Assembly: GCA_937906635.1 (NCBI GenBank)
Contig: CALCYP010000106.1
Coordinates: 1-19,415, forward strand
DNA from: an uncultured bacterium
GTDB lineage: Bacteria > Patescibacteriota > Gracilibacteria > Absconditabacterales > Absconditicoccaceae
Length of the DNA stretch: 19,415 bases
Direction of reading: 5' to 3'
The notes beneath the pieces are model-generated. The model was not told the origin of the DNA and did not search any database. It saw nothing but the letters and a program-made list of their open reading frames with translations. Each line of letters begins with the position of its first letter. The first letter of the stretch is position 1. The position numbers and the translations under genes were made by a program. This document shows positions 1 through 12,100 of the stretch, piece by piece.

Positions 1-2
1 AT

Positions 3-50
3 GTATTTACTGTAGAATATACAGAACTACCTTTGGGCAATGGAAACTAA
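3..50 (+). CDS. C-terminal end of an upstream gene (partial)
   Basis: This is a 15-codon open tail that runs in from outside the window and ends at TAA 48-50. The reading ends in ELPLGNGN, and its codons (gta, gaa, aca, cta) match the usage of the downstream genes, which is why this frame was preferred. The frame starting at base 2 is also open, to TAA at 53-55, and cannot be excluded. No function can be read from so short a piece. A 24-base AT-rich gap separates it from the next gene on the same strand, so it probably belongs to the same transcript. Confidence 0.45.
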   Translation, partial: VFTVEYTELPLGNGN

Positions 51-74
51 TTTAACTAATAACAATTAAAACAA

Positions 75-2585
75 ATGGCAGTGATAAAGAACCCAACACC
101 AGTTAACATAGACACTAATAAAATTGTTTCTGGGATACAACAAGCGGCAGAGAATTATAACCAGCAACAAGCAGAAAGACAACAAGTTGCTGCTAATTTT
201 GCCAGTCAATATTGACCATCATTAACACCAAATTTACCAGAAATTAGACAAAGCACAGCGAATACAAATAGTAAATGAAACCAATATAGTGCTAATAAAA
301 TAGAAGAGACAATAGGTTGAAATAATTATTATTTACCTAATGGACAACTAACAACACAAGGGCAATATAATGCTTTGAATGGTACATGACATGTCGCTGG
401 AATACCACAATGACCAAGCACAGAGCTGATAGCATGACAAAGTACATGAGCATATACACCAGCACAACCACAAGTTGAACAAGTAACCACTCCAACACAA
501 CAAGCACCTAAAACAGCAGTTTGAGGAACGAAACAACCTGCTGTTTCTACTCCACAAAATGAAGTATCTGAACAGCCAGCATCAGATATTGAAAATTGGC
601 AGACACCAGAAAGTTGGAAGAAACAAAAAGAAGAAACACCAGCAGATAATATGAATGAACAAGCATTAGCAAATATGGAAGCAGACTTAGGTTGAGATAA
701 TACTTGAATGCTATATGGAAAGGTCACAGCAAATGAATGAGACCCAAGCCAGTGAATACAAACAGTAGCAGACCCATATAGTGTAGAAAGAGCCACAAAC
801 CAAGCAAGAATAGCAAATTTAAGAAAATTGCAGACTATGAATAGCGAAGATATTGCAACAAGTATTACATGATGATATACTCCATATGGAGAACAAGCAA
901 TGAGAGACCTCATGCAATACAACCCAGAGAAATATGCAGAGGTACAGCAATACTTAAAGCAACAACGAGGACAAGAAAGTATAAACGATATAATGACATG
1001 ATGAAATATAAATGCCACATCACAAACGAAAACCAATACAGACAATGTAAACAATTGAATAACAAGCCGAGCAGACAGTGTAACCAGTAATCCTGAAGAA
1101 TCTAGTCAAGTAACAAAAAACATAATGAATACAATGGCTAGTAATCAAGTAGCAAATAGTGCAACACAAGAAATGTTGAACATCAATAAAGACCTTGCAG
1201 AATACCAATACAAGCTAGACAATGTAATGAATGAGGCAAAAGCAAGTTTCAAATGAGATGTACCACAATATATAGTAGATGCAAAGGCTAATAATCTAAC
1301 TCAAAAATATCAAGCAGAAATACAGAAATTAGAGAGTAGATATAATAGTGCATTAGATTTATATAAAACAGAATTAAATCAAGCACAACGACAAGCAGAA
1401 ATGCAACTAAAATACCTACAATTTCAACAAGATGTAACTAACGATCAATGGACTAAATATTATCAAAGTCAACAACTACTGCAAAATAATATTAAACGAG
1501 TAGATGGAGTGGCTTATCAAGTAGACCCAGCAACATGATGATATAAACAACTTACAAATACAACAGCATACGATACATATAATATATGAGTGCAGACAGC
1601 ACTGAACTGATATTTATCAATGTATTATGACTGATACGAGTGTTGATTACAATGTGAATGATTTACAGATAATTTCACACAAGTAACAGCTTGAGTAAGA
1701 ATGGAGTGAGCAGATGGAAGATGATTTACTTATGCAGATGAAAAACTTAGTTATATAAATGATTTAACACCATCAGTATGAAATGTAATAGTAGCAGTAT
1801 GATGAGCTTACGATAGCACATACTGACACACAATGCTGATTACATGATATGATCCTGAATCATGAATAATAGATTTAATGTGGAGTAACACCAATTGAGA
1901 TAGAACAATACATACTTCAAGAACTACTATGCAAGATTTACAAAGAAATGCTACATCAGTATGAATATGGAATCCATACTTAACAGCACAAAATCAGTCA
2001 ACGAACAATTACTTAACATGAGGATATACACAATATGGAGTAACTGTCACACCAATGACAAATATTTTTGATGAAATGATAGCAAAAGGTAAAGACACAG
2101 ACACAATAGCAAAAGCAGAACAAGCATATACATACTTATATGAAATGGTAAACGACTGATCATTGCAACAACTTATAGAAAGTGGAGATATATGAAAAAT
2201 AATGGCATATATGAGTAAATGAAAATTTTGAGAGAAAGATGATGCTTGATCGTGATTCGCAGATAGATTAAAGCAGTATATAGAGAAAAAAGCAGCTAAA
2301 GAATTAACTGGTTGAGACGAGTCTTTGAAAGCATTAAATAAACTTGTACAACTTGTAGAGGTTAAATTAAGGAAAGAGTCATGAGCCGCAATTAACTCAT
2401 CAGAACGGTTAACTAACTTTGAGATGTTCTTACCACAAGCATGAGAGACGACAAGCTATCAACGAGATAAAATGGCATCACGAGATAGCTTAATATTGAG
2501 AAATCTAAGGAGTGCATGATTAAGCAGTGTAAACAACTATATACCTATCTTCTGAACACAAGCAAGGCAAATACGAGCATACTAA
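75..2585 (+). CDS. 836-aa coiled-coil protein with CHAP-like cysteine peptidase/amidase domain
   Basis: Read with TGA as Gly, this is one open frame from ATG 75 to TAA 2583. The first 350 residues are rich in Gln, Asn, Thr and Pro with little predicted order. Residues of about 380-470 look like a long coiled coil. At 520-625 there is a CHAP/NlpC-P60-like papain-fold signature: Cys527 in a QCEGF context (the nucleophile position), His585 in a YGHTMLITGYD context, then a strand containing LMWSN. In such families this Cys/His pair cleaves peptidoglycan peptide or amide bonds. The C-terminal 200 residues are helical. The length is far above that of a simple endolysin, so I infer a virion-associated protein carrying a wall-degrading domain, used at infection. 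It sits directly upstream of the giant polyvalent protein with a 25-base gap. The ATG was chosen because an in-frame stop is close upstream and the context (acaaATG) matches other starts here. The fold call is by eye and not certain. Confidence 0.85.
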
Positions 2586-2610
2586 TTTATATCAGTAAAA
2601 TAAAATCACA

Positions 2611-5600
2611 ATGGCATGAGATCTAACTTGATACAGAAATTCACTTTTAGCAAACATAAGTAATGAAAAAACATTGCAAGCAAGACTAAGAGAAGATGTA
2701 CCTAGTGTAAATATATTGAATAACTGAACAACAAACCAACAGCAGTCGGTAAATATATTAAATAACAATATAAATACACCAAATAACAATTTACAAGATG
2801 CACAAATACAGGCACTTAATAAAGAGGTAGAGACATGACTATGAACAAGAGTAGAAAAAGTAATGTCAGACCAAGAAAAACAAAAGTATTTGAATAGTTT
2901 GAGTAAAGAGCAATACGAACAAATGTTGAGATACAAAGATGAGTGATATTGATTTATGGCAAGTAAAGCACTATTGGAAAACTCACACAAACTAGCAGAT
3001 CCAACCGCACAATGACTACTAAAATATAGTGACTATGACAAAAAAGATGCATATTATAATAATACATGGGACTTGAACCCTAATAGTTGATTATGAAAAT
3101 TCGCTACATGGTTACAAAAGACATTTGGAGACCAAACACCAACTGAATACTTGGCTAACTGGTGGAATACAAAATATGGAGAAAAGGTCGCAAGATGAGA
3201 CGAAAACTTTTTTGATAGATTCGCTAATATAACGTTTGGTTCATTAGTGAATCTCTTGGACAGCTGAGTAAGTGGTATGATGTGAATACAAGATAAATTA
3301 TGATCTAAACTAGACGCAAAGCTAGATAATGCTGTGTTATGATTGGACACAGATAACAAATTCTATCGTGAAATGGACACTAATCTAGCAAGCGATATAT
3401 CAAAAGCAGTATGAAGTGCAGTATCATTAGCAGTTTTGTGAAAATTCACAGCATGACACCCATTAAGTATGTTAAAATTTAGTACAGTATGAGCTACTAA
3501 ACCATGAGAAAAGGTTATAGATCTAACTATATGAAATATAGCAAGATTAGCAAACTGGACATTGGATACGATACCATGAGTAAGAGCATGATACAGACAA
3601 TTAGACGAACAAGCACAAAATTCATTGGTAAATGCTACAACATTATGAATATTGCATGGAGTATGAAAATATATATCTCCAAAAGTAGCAAATACAAAAG
3701 TATGAAATTATGTATGAGAAGTAAGAAATGCAGTAAGAAATGGTTTCGAAAGATGAGTAAAACAATGAGTACAAAATGCTAAAATACAAGCAGAGGTAGA
3801 AAAAACTGCATGAACAAAAACATACGATTACATTGATCCTGTAACATGAGAAAAAGGTACATTTGATAGCTTTGAGTGATACGATAATCGGTATAGAACA
3901 AGAGTAGCAAATGCAGGTATACAATGATTTAGAGAATGATTCTGGGAGTGAATATATGATGAATTTAGAAATGTAGGTAGTAATAGATGAAGATTTGGAG
4001 ATAATCCTAGTCTCCCATCTTGAGAACCATGATACAACCCAAAATGATGACCATGAACAGACTGAATGTCATGAGAGTGAAGTAACAATGTAAATTGAAA
4101 TGATAATACTAATTTTGTATGAAAAGTCAAAGGTGATTTTTGAGAGAGTCAACTTGCTACTGAAAATAGAATGACAAAAGGTAGCATTACTGAATTTAAT
4201 AGTAGATACTGACAACCATATACACAATGGCTAATAGATAGATGATTTACTAATTCATACGAAAACAATATACAACCATTGATAGATTATGTAGACAAGG
4301 TACAGCAAGACAAAGAAAATATATTGAAATTGATAGATATAAAATACAAAGATAGTAGAGTGAATAAAATGTTGGGTGAAGTATTGGATCATGCAGAGTA
4401 TGTAAATGCACCTGAATTAAGTAAAATACAAAACTTGGTATTAAAGAATAGTCAATGATGATTAACACCATCAGATGTAGAATTTATAAGGAAATATTTT
4501 TCTGATTATCTATTTAAAGATACTCAATGAAAGGATGCAATAAAATTAAGGAATATATATGATGGAGTAAAGAATTTTTTGGAAGAGGTAGCAGATGAAA
4601 ACTGATTTCCACAATTGAGAGAGCTTAACAAAGAGATTTCGGCATGAGAACATATAATAATATGAACTACAAAACGAGCAAATGGAATAACAGCGAACCA
4701 GCCATTTGGATTAAAAGATGCAATAATACTTGCATGATGAATGGCTAATCCTAAAACATGGAGTATACTATGAATAAGGCTATTATGGAAAAATCCACAA
4801 GTAAAAGATAGAGTGCTTAATTATTTATTAAAGTGAAGAAAACCTAAAGAGCAAAAACAAATTAAGGTTGATTTCGAGAAGATTATAAAACAAGTAGAGG
4901 CTAATAAAGAAGCAGATGCACAAAAACAATATGAAGAATTTATAAAGAAATGGAATATAGATACACAACCAATAGAAAATGCTTTGTGATACAATCCTGA
5001 AGCATGAGAGTTTATTGACTACTCTACTCCTACTGTAGTATGACCTGAATGACGATCAAAGAGACGATGACAAATAACAGAGCTGGAACCAAAGACAGAG
5101 ATAAAAAGACCATGAACAACAAAACCAGCAGAGAAAATAGTAGATAGTGTCGTAAAAGAATTGGTAAGAGAGTGAGTATTAAAGGAAGAGGTAGCAGAAA
5201 CTGTAAAAGAAAATCTATTGGATAATTTATCACAACAAGCACAAGAGAAACTGGCAGAAGTAGAACAAAAAATAGAGAATTGAGAACAACTAATGGAAGA
5301 AGAACAAAAGATAATAGAAAAAGTAGCAGATACTATTGAAGACAGCAAAGATGAATTAGTAATTGAAAGAGAAAAAGATAAAATAGATGAATACACAACA
5401 TTAGCAAAGCAATATGTAGAGGTCACAAATAAACTTATAAATTTAAGAGACAAATATTGAATCAATAAATATAAATGAGAAGCACAAAAATCTCCTAGAT
5501 GGAAAGAATATGCAAATGATAAAGAAGTAGAGTCACTATGAAGATTAAGACAAGCAATAGAAAAGAAAATGGATAATCTAGAATGGTGAGATATAAAATG

Positions 5601-8600
5601 ATGAGATAACATATTGAGCATAGCTAATTGAGATATTGAATCAAACTGATTATGATTAGATAATGTAAAACCTATTAGAGATAAATATGGTATTGATAAT
5701 CTAAAAGTATTTGAAGATAAAAAAGAAAGAAAAGAGCAACCAAAACAAAAATTTAAACCAATGACAAGAGATGATAGTGATATTACATGAAGATTTAGAA
5801 ATCTGACATTGGAAGACTATAAATCTATGCAAGAGCTTGAGTGAAAAGAAAGAGAATTATGAGCATTATTAGAAGAAGATAATCAAGCAAATAGATTAAA
5901 CATAATATATAAAAATGCTTTCTTTGATACCATTGAAAAACTTAAAGGGTGATTTAGATTTGCATGATGAGATATAGTAACACGACCAGAATGAGTAGAA
6001 ATAGATGTACAGAAACTAATAAATAGTGCAAAATATAATATGTTTAAGAATGATGTACAATTTTATTATAGAGTACAAAACAAGAAAACAACAAAACAAG
6101 ATCTAAAAGATTATGATTATCTATTAGATGAACAAGATGATGAAAAGGCAATGTTTGAAAAGCCAGAATGGAATGATGAAGTGTTGATAGAATGAATAAA
6201 AGATATATTGCAAATGGTCTTTGAAGAGCAAGGTATATGATGGGACGAAGTATGAGAGTCTTATAATCCATTATTAACAGCATTTTTTGATACATATAGA
6301 GACAGCATAGAAAAGACAGATTATAATAAGCTGATAGACAAAGACCTAAAACAGATTAAAGAGCTTATAGATAAGTATTGAGAATATCGAGAACCAGTAG
6401 AAGTAAAAACACAAGAGGCTATCTGAAAGACAGATACTATGAATGAGCTACAAGATAAAATAAAAAATATCAAGACATTTGATGATTTTGGAGATATTTT
6501 TGATAAAACAGAATCTACAATCGACTTAAAAGCACTTGCATGAAATGGAACAGATTCATTTACTACCGTATTTTTCTATGGTAAATTGTGATGAAAAGAT
6601 GTAATAATAAGTTGTTCAAAGAATGCAGATGGAATATATCAAAATATATGAGAAATCTTTGTATGAGAATGAATAAAAATGGTATATGACCAACCAATTA
6701 TAGAAAAACCAGAGTATTATAGAGACTATGTTACATTAGAGCAAATCAAAGCTAAACTATTGAATGCTGATGATGAGACAATAAAAAGTATGTCTTGACA
6801 AAGCACAAATTCTGATTATAATTCAGATAATTTACAAACTAATACTACAACAAATGAAATCAAGTGAATACAAGGATCTAACTTATGATGAACTAGTGAA
6901 GAAACTAGCAGATGAGTACAAGGAACTGATAGTGAATTATCCAGTACTCAAGAAATACCTTGAACAAGTACAATGATACAGTCCTGAGGAAGTAGCACAG
7001 ATAGCAATAAAGTACAATGAGCCAATGTCAGCAATGCTACAAGCGAATGATTTAGACCTGAGAGAAAGTCTAGAGCAGACCAAAGACTAAACAACAAACA
7101 AGCAAAAGAAATTTTAGAAAAGCATAATTATAATAAAGATCCAAACGATTATACTGTTGAGGAATTAGAGATTTTCAAAAACTATGAGTGAGCAGGTTGA
7201 CTCACTAATAAATGAGAAGATACAACATGAGTATTAGACCAATTCTATACACCACAAGTAGTAGTAAATAAGACTATCTGACTTGCAGAGAAATACATGG
7301 ATAAAGTAGAGTGAGAAGTCAGAGAGCTTGAGCCTACATGATGAACGGGTAGAATGGTAAAAGACTGATATGATGTGACACTAATTGAGATAGATAAAGT
7401 ACCATGAACAATAGCACAGATACTAAATCCTAATGCTAATGTAATAATAGATGATTTCCAAAATCTATTTATGGATTTCACATGAAAAAGACCACAAGAA
7501 TATACTGGTAAAAAATTCAATTTAATTGCATGAAATCCACCATATAAAGATAGACTAACACCACAGAGAGCAAATGGAGAAGAACCACAAATTAAGAGAT
7601 TTGAGGATTATGTAATGAAAAAATCTGTGGTAGATCTAAATGAAGAATGAGGAGTAACCGCTATGGTAATGCCTAGCACATTTTTGAATAAACCATCAAA
7701 TTATGCTAAAGATGAAATATTAAAAGTATGAACATTGGTAGACGCTTATAGGTTGCCATCATGAGTATTCCCTAATACTAATGTGTGAACAGATATAGTA
7801 ATATTTAAGAGAGATATGTCATGAAGTAATGCTATAAATAATGGCGAGTGGTTTAAGGAACACCCAGAAAAAGTATTATGAGTAGAGAAAACAAGGATAT
7901 GAAGACATGGAGAAGAAACATATATTGACTGATGAGAAAACCCATTGAGACAATTAGAGAGAATAAATGTAGATAACGAACCAGCCATAGAACAAACAAA
8001 AGTAAAAGAATATGCTAAAGCTGTAGAAAGAACAGAGCAGACAGAAGCACAACCAAAGCCAAAGAAAACAAGAACTGTAACTACAAAAAGGACACCTACT
8101 GAAAGTATAATTAAATGAGATAAAAACGATTTGGAGTCAAAGATAATAGCAGTATGAGACGTACCTGAAATACTTTTGGAATATCAAAAGAAAACTAATG
8201 TAGATGGATTTGTAGAATGAGTAGATCCAGAAAGTGATATAAAGAATCTGAACTACTATATGTGAAATGCACAAGTAAATGATTTATATTTTGCATGAAA
8301 TATCTATGACAAACTAGACCAATTAGAATTAGATAAAGAATATATGACTACCGAATTATACGAAAAGCAAAAGAAATGATTAAAAGAGACATTACCAAAC
8401 CAATATAGAATAGAAGATATTATATTTGATCCTATGGATAAGGAGTTGATGGAGACAGAAACAGAGGCTACTTATAAGACAACAAACCGAGATTCACCAA
8501 CAAGAGAAGAAATAACAAAGAATATGACAATAGAACAACAGTTTATGAAGTATATAGATAGTTTGCCTTATGGATCATGATTGAGAACATGGGAAGCAAG

Positions 8601-11600
8601 AAAGTATTTGAGGTGACAGAAAATGGAAAAAGATACAAAGAACGAGACAATAGAATTAACAAAAGAGTTCTTTAATAAATTTTTGAGAGAAGAATTAGAT
8701 GACACAACCAAAGAAAAACTAGTAGATAAATATAACAGAAGTCTAAGAAATTATGTAAGACCAAAATATGAAGATATACCACTTGTATTAAGTGATATAT
8801 CAAAGACATTTAGAGGTAGTGAATTAAAACTATTAGACTGACAGATAAGATGAATAAACTTTTTATTGAGTAAGTGAGCATGACTTGTAGCACATGGAGT
8901 ATGACACTGAAAAACAATGGAGTGAATAGTAGCAACAGTGACAGCTATGAATAGGTGATGGAGTAAAAAACCATTGTTTATAGTGCCAGCACCTACATTA
9001 AATGATACATGGATAGCAACTATCAAGGAATTGTACCCTACAAAAGAAATAGTAAATCTATGATGATTAACAACAGCAGATAGAAAAAGGCTCATAAAAG
9101 ACTTGTGACCTGATCCTAGAAATTGGATAAAAGACTGACAGTTAGCAATTATCACACATGACTGATTTAGTCAACAATTGGATTTTAAACCTGTGACAAA
9201 GGATCAATTAACACAGGAATTAAAAGATGTAATGGAGTGAGAAAAAGATAATGTGTCAGCACAAGAGAAAATGAAAGAGAAAATAGAGATGATAATAGCA
9301 TGAACAGCAAAGACAAGGAAAGCAACACCATATACATATACACTACCAAGAGAATTTTTGAAAGAAATGTATGAATATATGTATGATATGGATTATGAAA
9401 ACTTTAAGAAAAAATTTGTAGAAGATGCAAGAGCTATACCATGATGGGAAGAAAACACAACAATAGAAGAACAAGCAGAGGAAATGTGGAAAGAAAAACC
9501 TGTATTGATAGAAGATCTATGAATAGATTTGATAACAATAGATGAAGCGCACAATATGAAAAACATATTTGCTAAAGCTAAAATGCCAGAAATAGATGAG
9601 ACATGAAACAAAGAGATAAACAGATTTGGAGATATTGTAGGATCTAGTAGTGCAATAGGTAGAAAAGCATATATGACAAGTCAATACATAATGAAAAGAA
9701 ATAATAACAGAAATGTATATCTATTGACAGCAACACCATTTAATAATCAACCAATTGAGGCTTATAATATGTTGTCATTAGTAGGTAGAAAAAGACTAGA
9801 TGATTTATGAATAAGGAATATAAATGATTTCTTTGTAAAGTTTGCAGACTTTAGGGAAGATTTAGTAGCTACACCATCATGAACATGATTTAAAGAACAA
9901 AGGGTAATGAAAAGTTTTGCTAATTTACAAGAATTACAAAGATTAGTAAACGAGTTTATAGATTATCTATGAGATAGACCAGACCTTATCAAACCTAGAA
10001 AGAAGCTGAAGAAAGTAGTATTGAGAATGAGTGAAAAACAACAAGATGTACAAACTACGTTGGAGGCTTTGATAGACACACAAAAAGAAAAATGAGATGT
10101 ATTGAAAGGTATGACAAAGATGAGATTAAATCTGATAAGTCCATATTTGGTAAATGGAGAATCGCCTACTGTGACAGAGTTTATAGAAAATAGTCCAAAG
10201 CTAAAATTTGTAACAGAAATGATTAAAGAATTAAGAGCCATGTGAAATGAAGATGGAGTATTTATCTATATGCCATTTGGTACAGAATATCATGGATTAT
10301 TGAAGCAATGAATAGCACAATTTGCATGAGTAGATCCTGAAAAGATAGGTATAATAAATTGACAAATAACAAAAGAGCAGAAAGACAAAGTCGCAGAACA
10401 ATTTAGAAAATGAGATATAAATGTACTTATATGATGAAGTAATACAGTAGAGTGAATAGATCTACAGAACAAATGATATATCACATATAACACATTGCAA
10501 TGATGGAATCCAACAGAGATAACACAATTAAATGGTAGAATATGGAGACAGTGAAATTTCAACAATGAAGTATTGGAAGTATTACCATTATTAGAGAATA
10601 GTGCTGATATCGTAATGATGCAGAAAAGAGAAGAAAAGGAGTCAAGGATTAACAATATATTTGAATATCAAGGGACAGTATTTGATACGACAGAGATAGA
10701 TCCACAGGAAGAGAAACTAGCACTATTGACTAATCCATTTAAGAAAGCGGATGTTTACATGGATCTGGAGACAAAGAAAATCAAGAAAAAGATACAGACA
10801 GAGACAGTAAAGCAATCAGAATTAGAGAATTTAAAAGAAAAAGAAGTGGAGATAAAAAAAATACCTGAATATGAGGAATGAATAGAAAAATCAAAATTAG
10901 AAGGTAATGAGTGGAGAACGAACTGGTACAAAGATATGTTGAAGAAAGCAAAAGCAGATGAGAAATGGTACAATGATAAAAAAGCAAAGATAAATGTAGA
11001 TAATCTAGACATGGCTATTGAAGAAAGCAAACATAATATAGAAGTATTGGAGTGAGAGATACAAGCACTAAAAGACAGTAAAGAATCAGTAGTAAATAGA
11101 TTTGAACAAGAGGCTTTGGAAAATTCAAAGAACAGAAAGACCATGAAAGATTATCTAGAAGATTTGAAGATTGATTTCAAGAATGCACAGAGATTTAAGA
11201 GCAAACAAGAGCTTGAAGAATGGTTGAACACGACAGCAGTAGATGATTTGGATATGATAGTAGAAGAACCTAAAAGCAAAAGAACATTAAATTCTTCAAG
11301 AACTCAATTCATTGCTACACTAAAACCAGATGATTTCATAAATGATAATATACTATACAATGAAGACTTAGTAAATGCTGTAGATAAATATGCAAATGAT
11401 CTAAATGTTGACTGAAAAAACACTTTAGATAAAGTAAAAAAAATGAATAAAGTGATAAAAGAAGATCAGTACAAATGAACAGAAACAAAAAAAGAGCTAT
11501 ATGACTTAAAACGAGTAATAAAGAAATGAGCTATCATGAGAAAGAATATGAAAATCAAAGGTAATAAGAAAAGATATGTGAAAATTATAATCAATCAATG

Positions 11601-11685
11601 AGGAGTAAAAGCAGAATGGCATATATTATGAGATCAATATGATGAATTAGAGAAATTGTGATATATCATACCACCAGAAAAATAA
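2611..11685 (+). CDS. 3024-aa polyvalent protein: structural N-terminus, N6-adenine methyltransferase and SF2/SNF2-type helicase
   Basis: The frame has no TAA or TAG from ATG 2611 to TAA 11683; in-frame TGA codons are read as Gly. Residues 1-760 resemble an ejection or structural protein, with hydrophobic stretches near 265-285 and 341-352 and a Gly/Asn/Pro-rich linker near 465-505. Residues of about 750-1000 are charged and coiled. A Ser/Thr/Asn-rich linker (1394-1475) precedes a methyltransferase: motif I LEPTGGTG 1573-1580 and catalytic NPPY 1642-1645, the signature of N6-adenine enzymes. A helicase follows: Walker A GVGHGKT 2096-2102, DEAH 2311-2314, TATP 2373-2376 and motif VI QLNGRIWRQG 2639-2648. 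Coiled coil of about 2720-2880 and a short basic tail end the protein. Methyltransferase plus helicase in one huge phage protein is known from P1 DarB and other large polyvalent proteins, which are packaged and shield incoming DNA from restriction. That role is inferred here. Start context is acaATG; no Shine-Dalgarno is present. Confidence 0.9.
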
Positions 11686-11687
11686 AA

Positions 11688-11711
11688 AAAGATGGGCAGT
11701 TGCTCATCTTT
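11688..11711 (+). terminator. Hairpin just after the giant gene, likely terminator
   Basis: A 10-bp stem (arms 11688-11697 and 11702-11711, one G-U pair) with a 4-base loop begins three bases after the stop codon of the giant gene. The upper arm is preceded by an A run and the lower arm ends in TTT followed by CTT, so the U tract is short and interrupted. Its position fits the end of the first transcript. Confidence 0.6.
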
Positions 11712-11714
11712 CTT

Positions 11715-11740
11715 GTGTGGTAGTCGCAAGGACTACCCAC
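11715..11740 (+). other. Second intergenic hairpin
   Basis: GGTAGTC (11719-11725) pairs with GACTACC (11731-11737) around the loop GCAAG. A further three pairs, GTG with CAC, can form across one bulged T. There is no U tract after it, so it is not a terminator by itself. Its 3' arm can pair instead with the next hairpin (see findings). Confidence 0.5.
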
Positions 11741-11754
11741 CCTTTATGTTGGGC

Positions 11755-11765
11755 TTGACTATAAT
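11755..11765 (+). promoter_or_regulatory. Possible -10 element for the second gene cluster
   Basis: A perfect TATAAT lies at 11760-11765, immediately preceded by TTGAC. No -35 box lies 16-18 bases upstream. A start of transcription near 11772 would place a terminator-like hairpin in the leader of the next gene. This is weak evidence in an AT-rich region. Confidence 0.22.
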
Positions 11766-11819
11766 ATATTCAAAAAAAGAAAAAAATCAAGTAAAGTTGA
11801 CATTGTGATTAAAATAGCT

Positions 11820-11851
11820 AAAAGGACTGCATTTATATGGTAGTCCTTTTT
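11820..11851 (+). terminator. Terminator-like hairpin ending four bases before the next ATG
   Basis: AAAAGGACT (11820-11828) pairs perfectly with AGTCCTTTT (11842-11850) around a 13-base loop and runs into T11851, so five T residues follow the AGTCC arm. This is the form of an intrinsic terminator. It lies in the leader of the gene that starts at 11855, so it either ends the upstream transcript late or acts as an attenuator or translational block for the next cluster. Confidence 0.55.
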
Positions 11852-11854
11852 GTA

Positions 11855-12037
11855 ATGTCTAAAAATCAAAAGATTAGTTTAAGTGTGACCTTATGATTAC
11901 TGATATTTCTGTCTATAAAGTTGATCATAGACCGACACAAACGAAATGTGTTGTCTCGAAATGACCATATCATAACAATCATACTTACAGTAATATCTAT
12001 TTTTGTGTTTTTGATATTATCTATCTGGAAAAAATAA
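11855..12037 (+). CDS. 60-aa protein with two membrane segments, unknown
   Basis: The product is a very small, strongly hydrophobic protein. Segment one covers roughly residues 6-26 and segment two roughly 38-57; a short positively charged turn (RHKRN) sits between them and the protein ends in Trp-Lys-Lys. One TGA Gly codon is present, inside the first segment. Two close membrane helices with a charged hairpin turn are the layout of several holins and of small phage membrane proteins, but no family signature is visible. It is the first gene after the hairpin region and stands before the tail-appendage genes. The ATG follows the terminator-like stem by four bases, so its expression may depend on how that leader folds. 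Confidence 0.65.
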
Positions 12038-12100
12038 CAAGCAAAAATTCCAATTGTGAATAATATAGGCGATAATAAATTTATCCCTATATTTTTCGTA

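Noticed and set aside
329..1054. Long minus-strand open frame (241 codons) opposite the CHAP-like gene
   Set aside because: It is a shadow of the plus-strand gene. Its product is a Cys/Ser/Phe-rich composition without domains, caused by the codon bias of the other strand.
869..1090. Small Arg/Asn-rich plus-strand frame
   Set aside because: It is out of frame with the long CHAP-like gene that covers it and has no domain or start context of note.
5019..5621. Minus-strand frame of 200 codons inside the giant gene
   Set aside because: It is antisense to the coiled-coil part of the polyvalent protein; its Ser/Phe-rich translation is the complement of Glu/Lys-rich codons.
8623..8841. Separate small plus-strand gene under standard stops
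   Set aside because: It is in frame with the giant gene and bounded only by TGA codons, so it is an internal piece. The same holds for the frames at 10573-10881 and 11116-11415.
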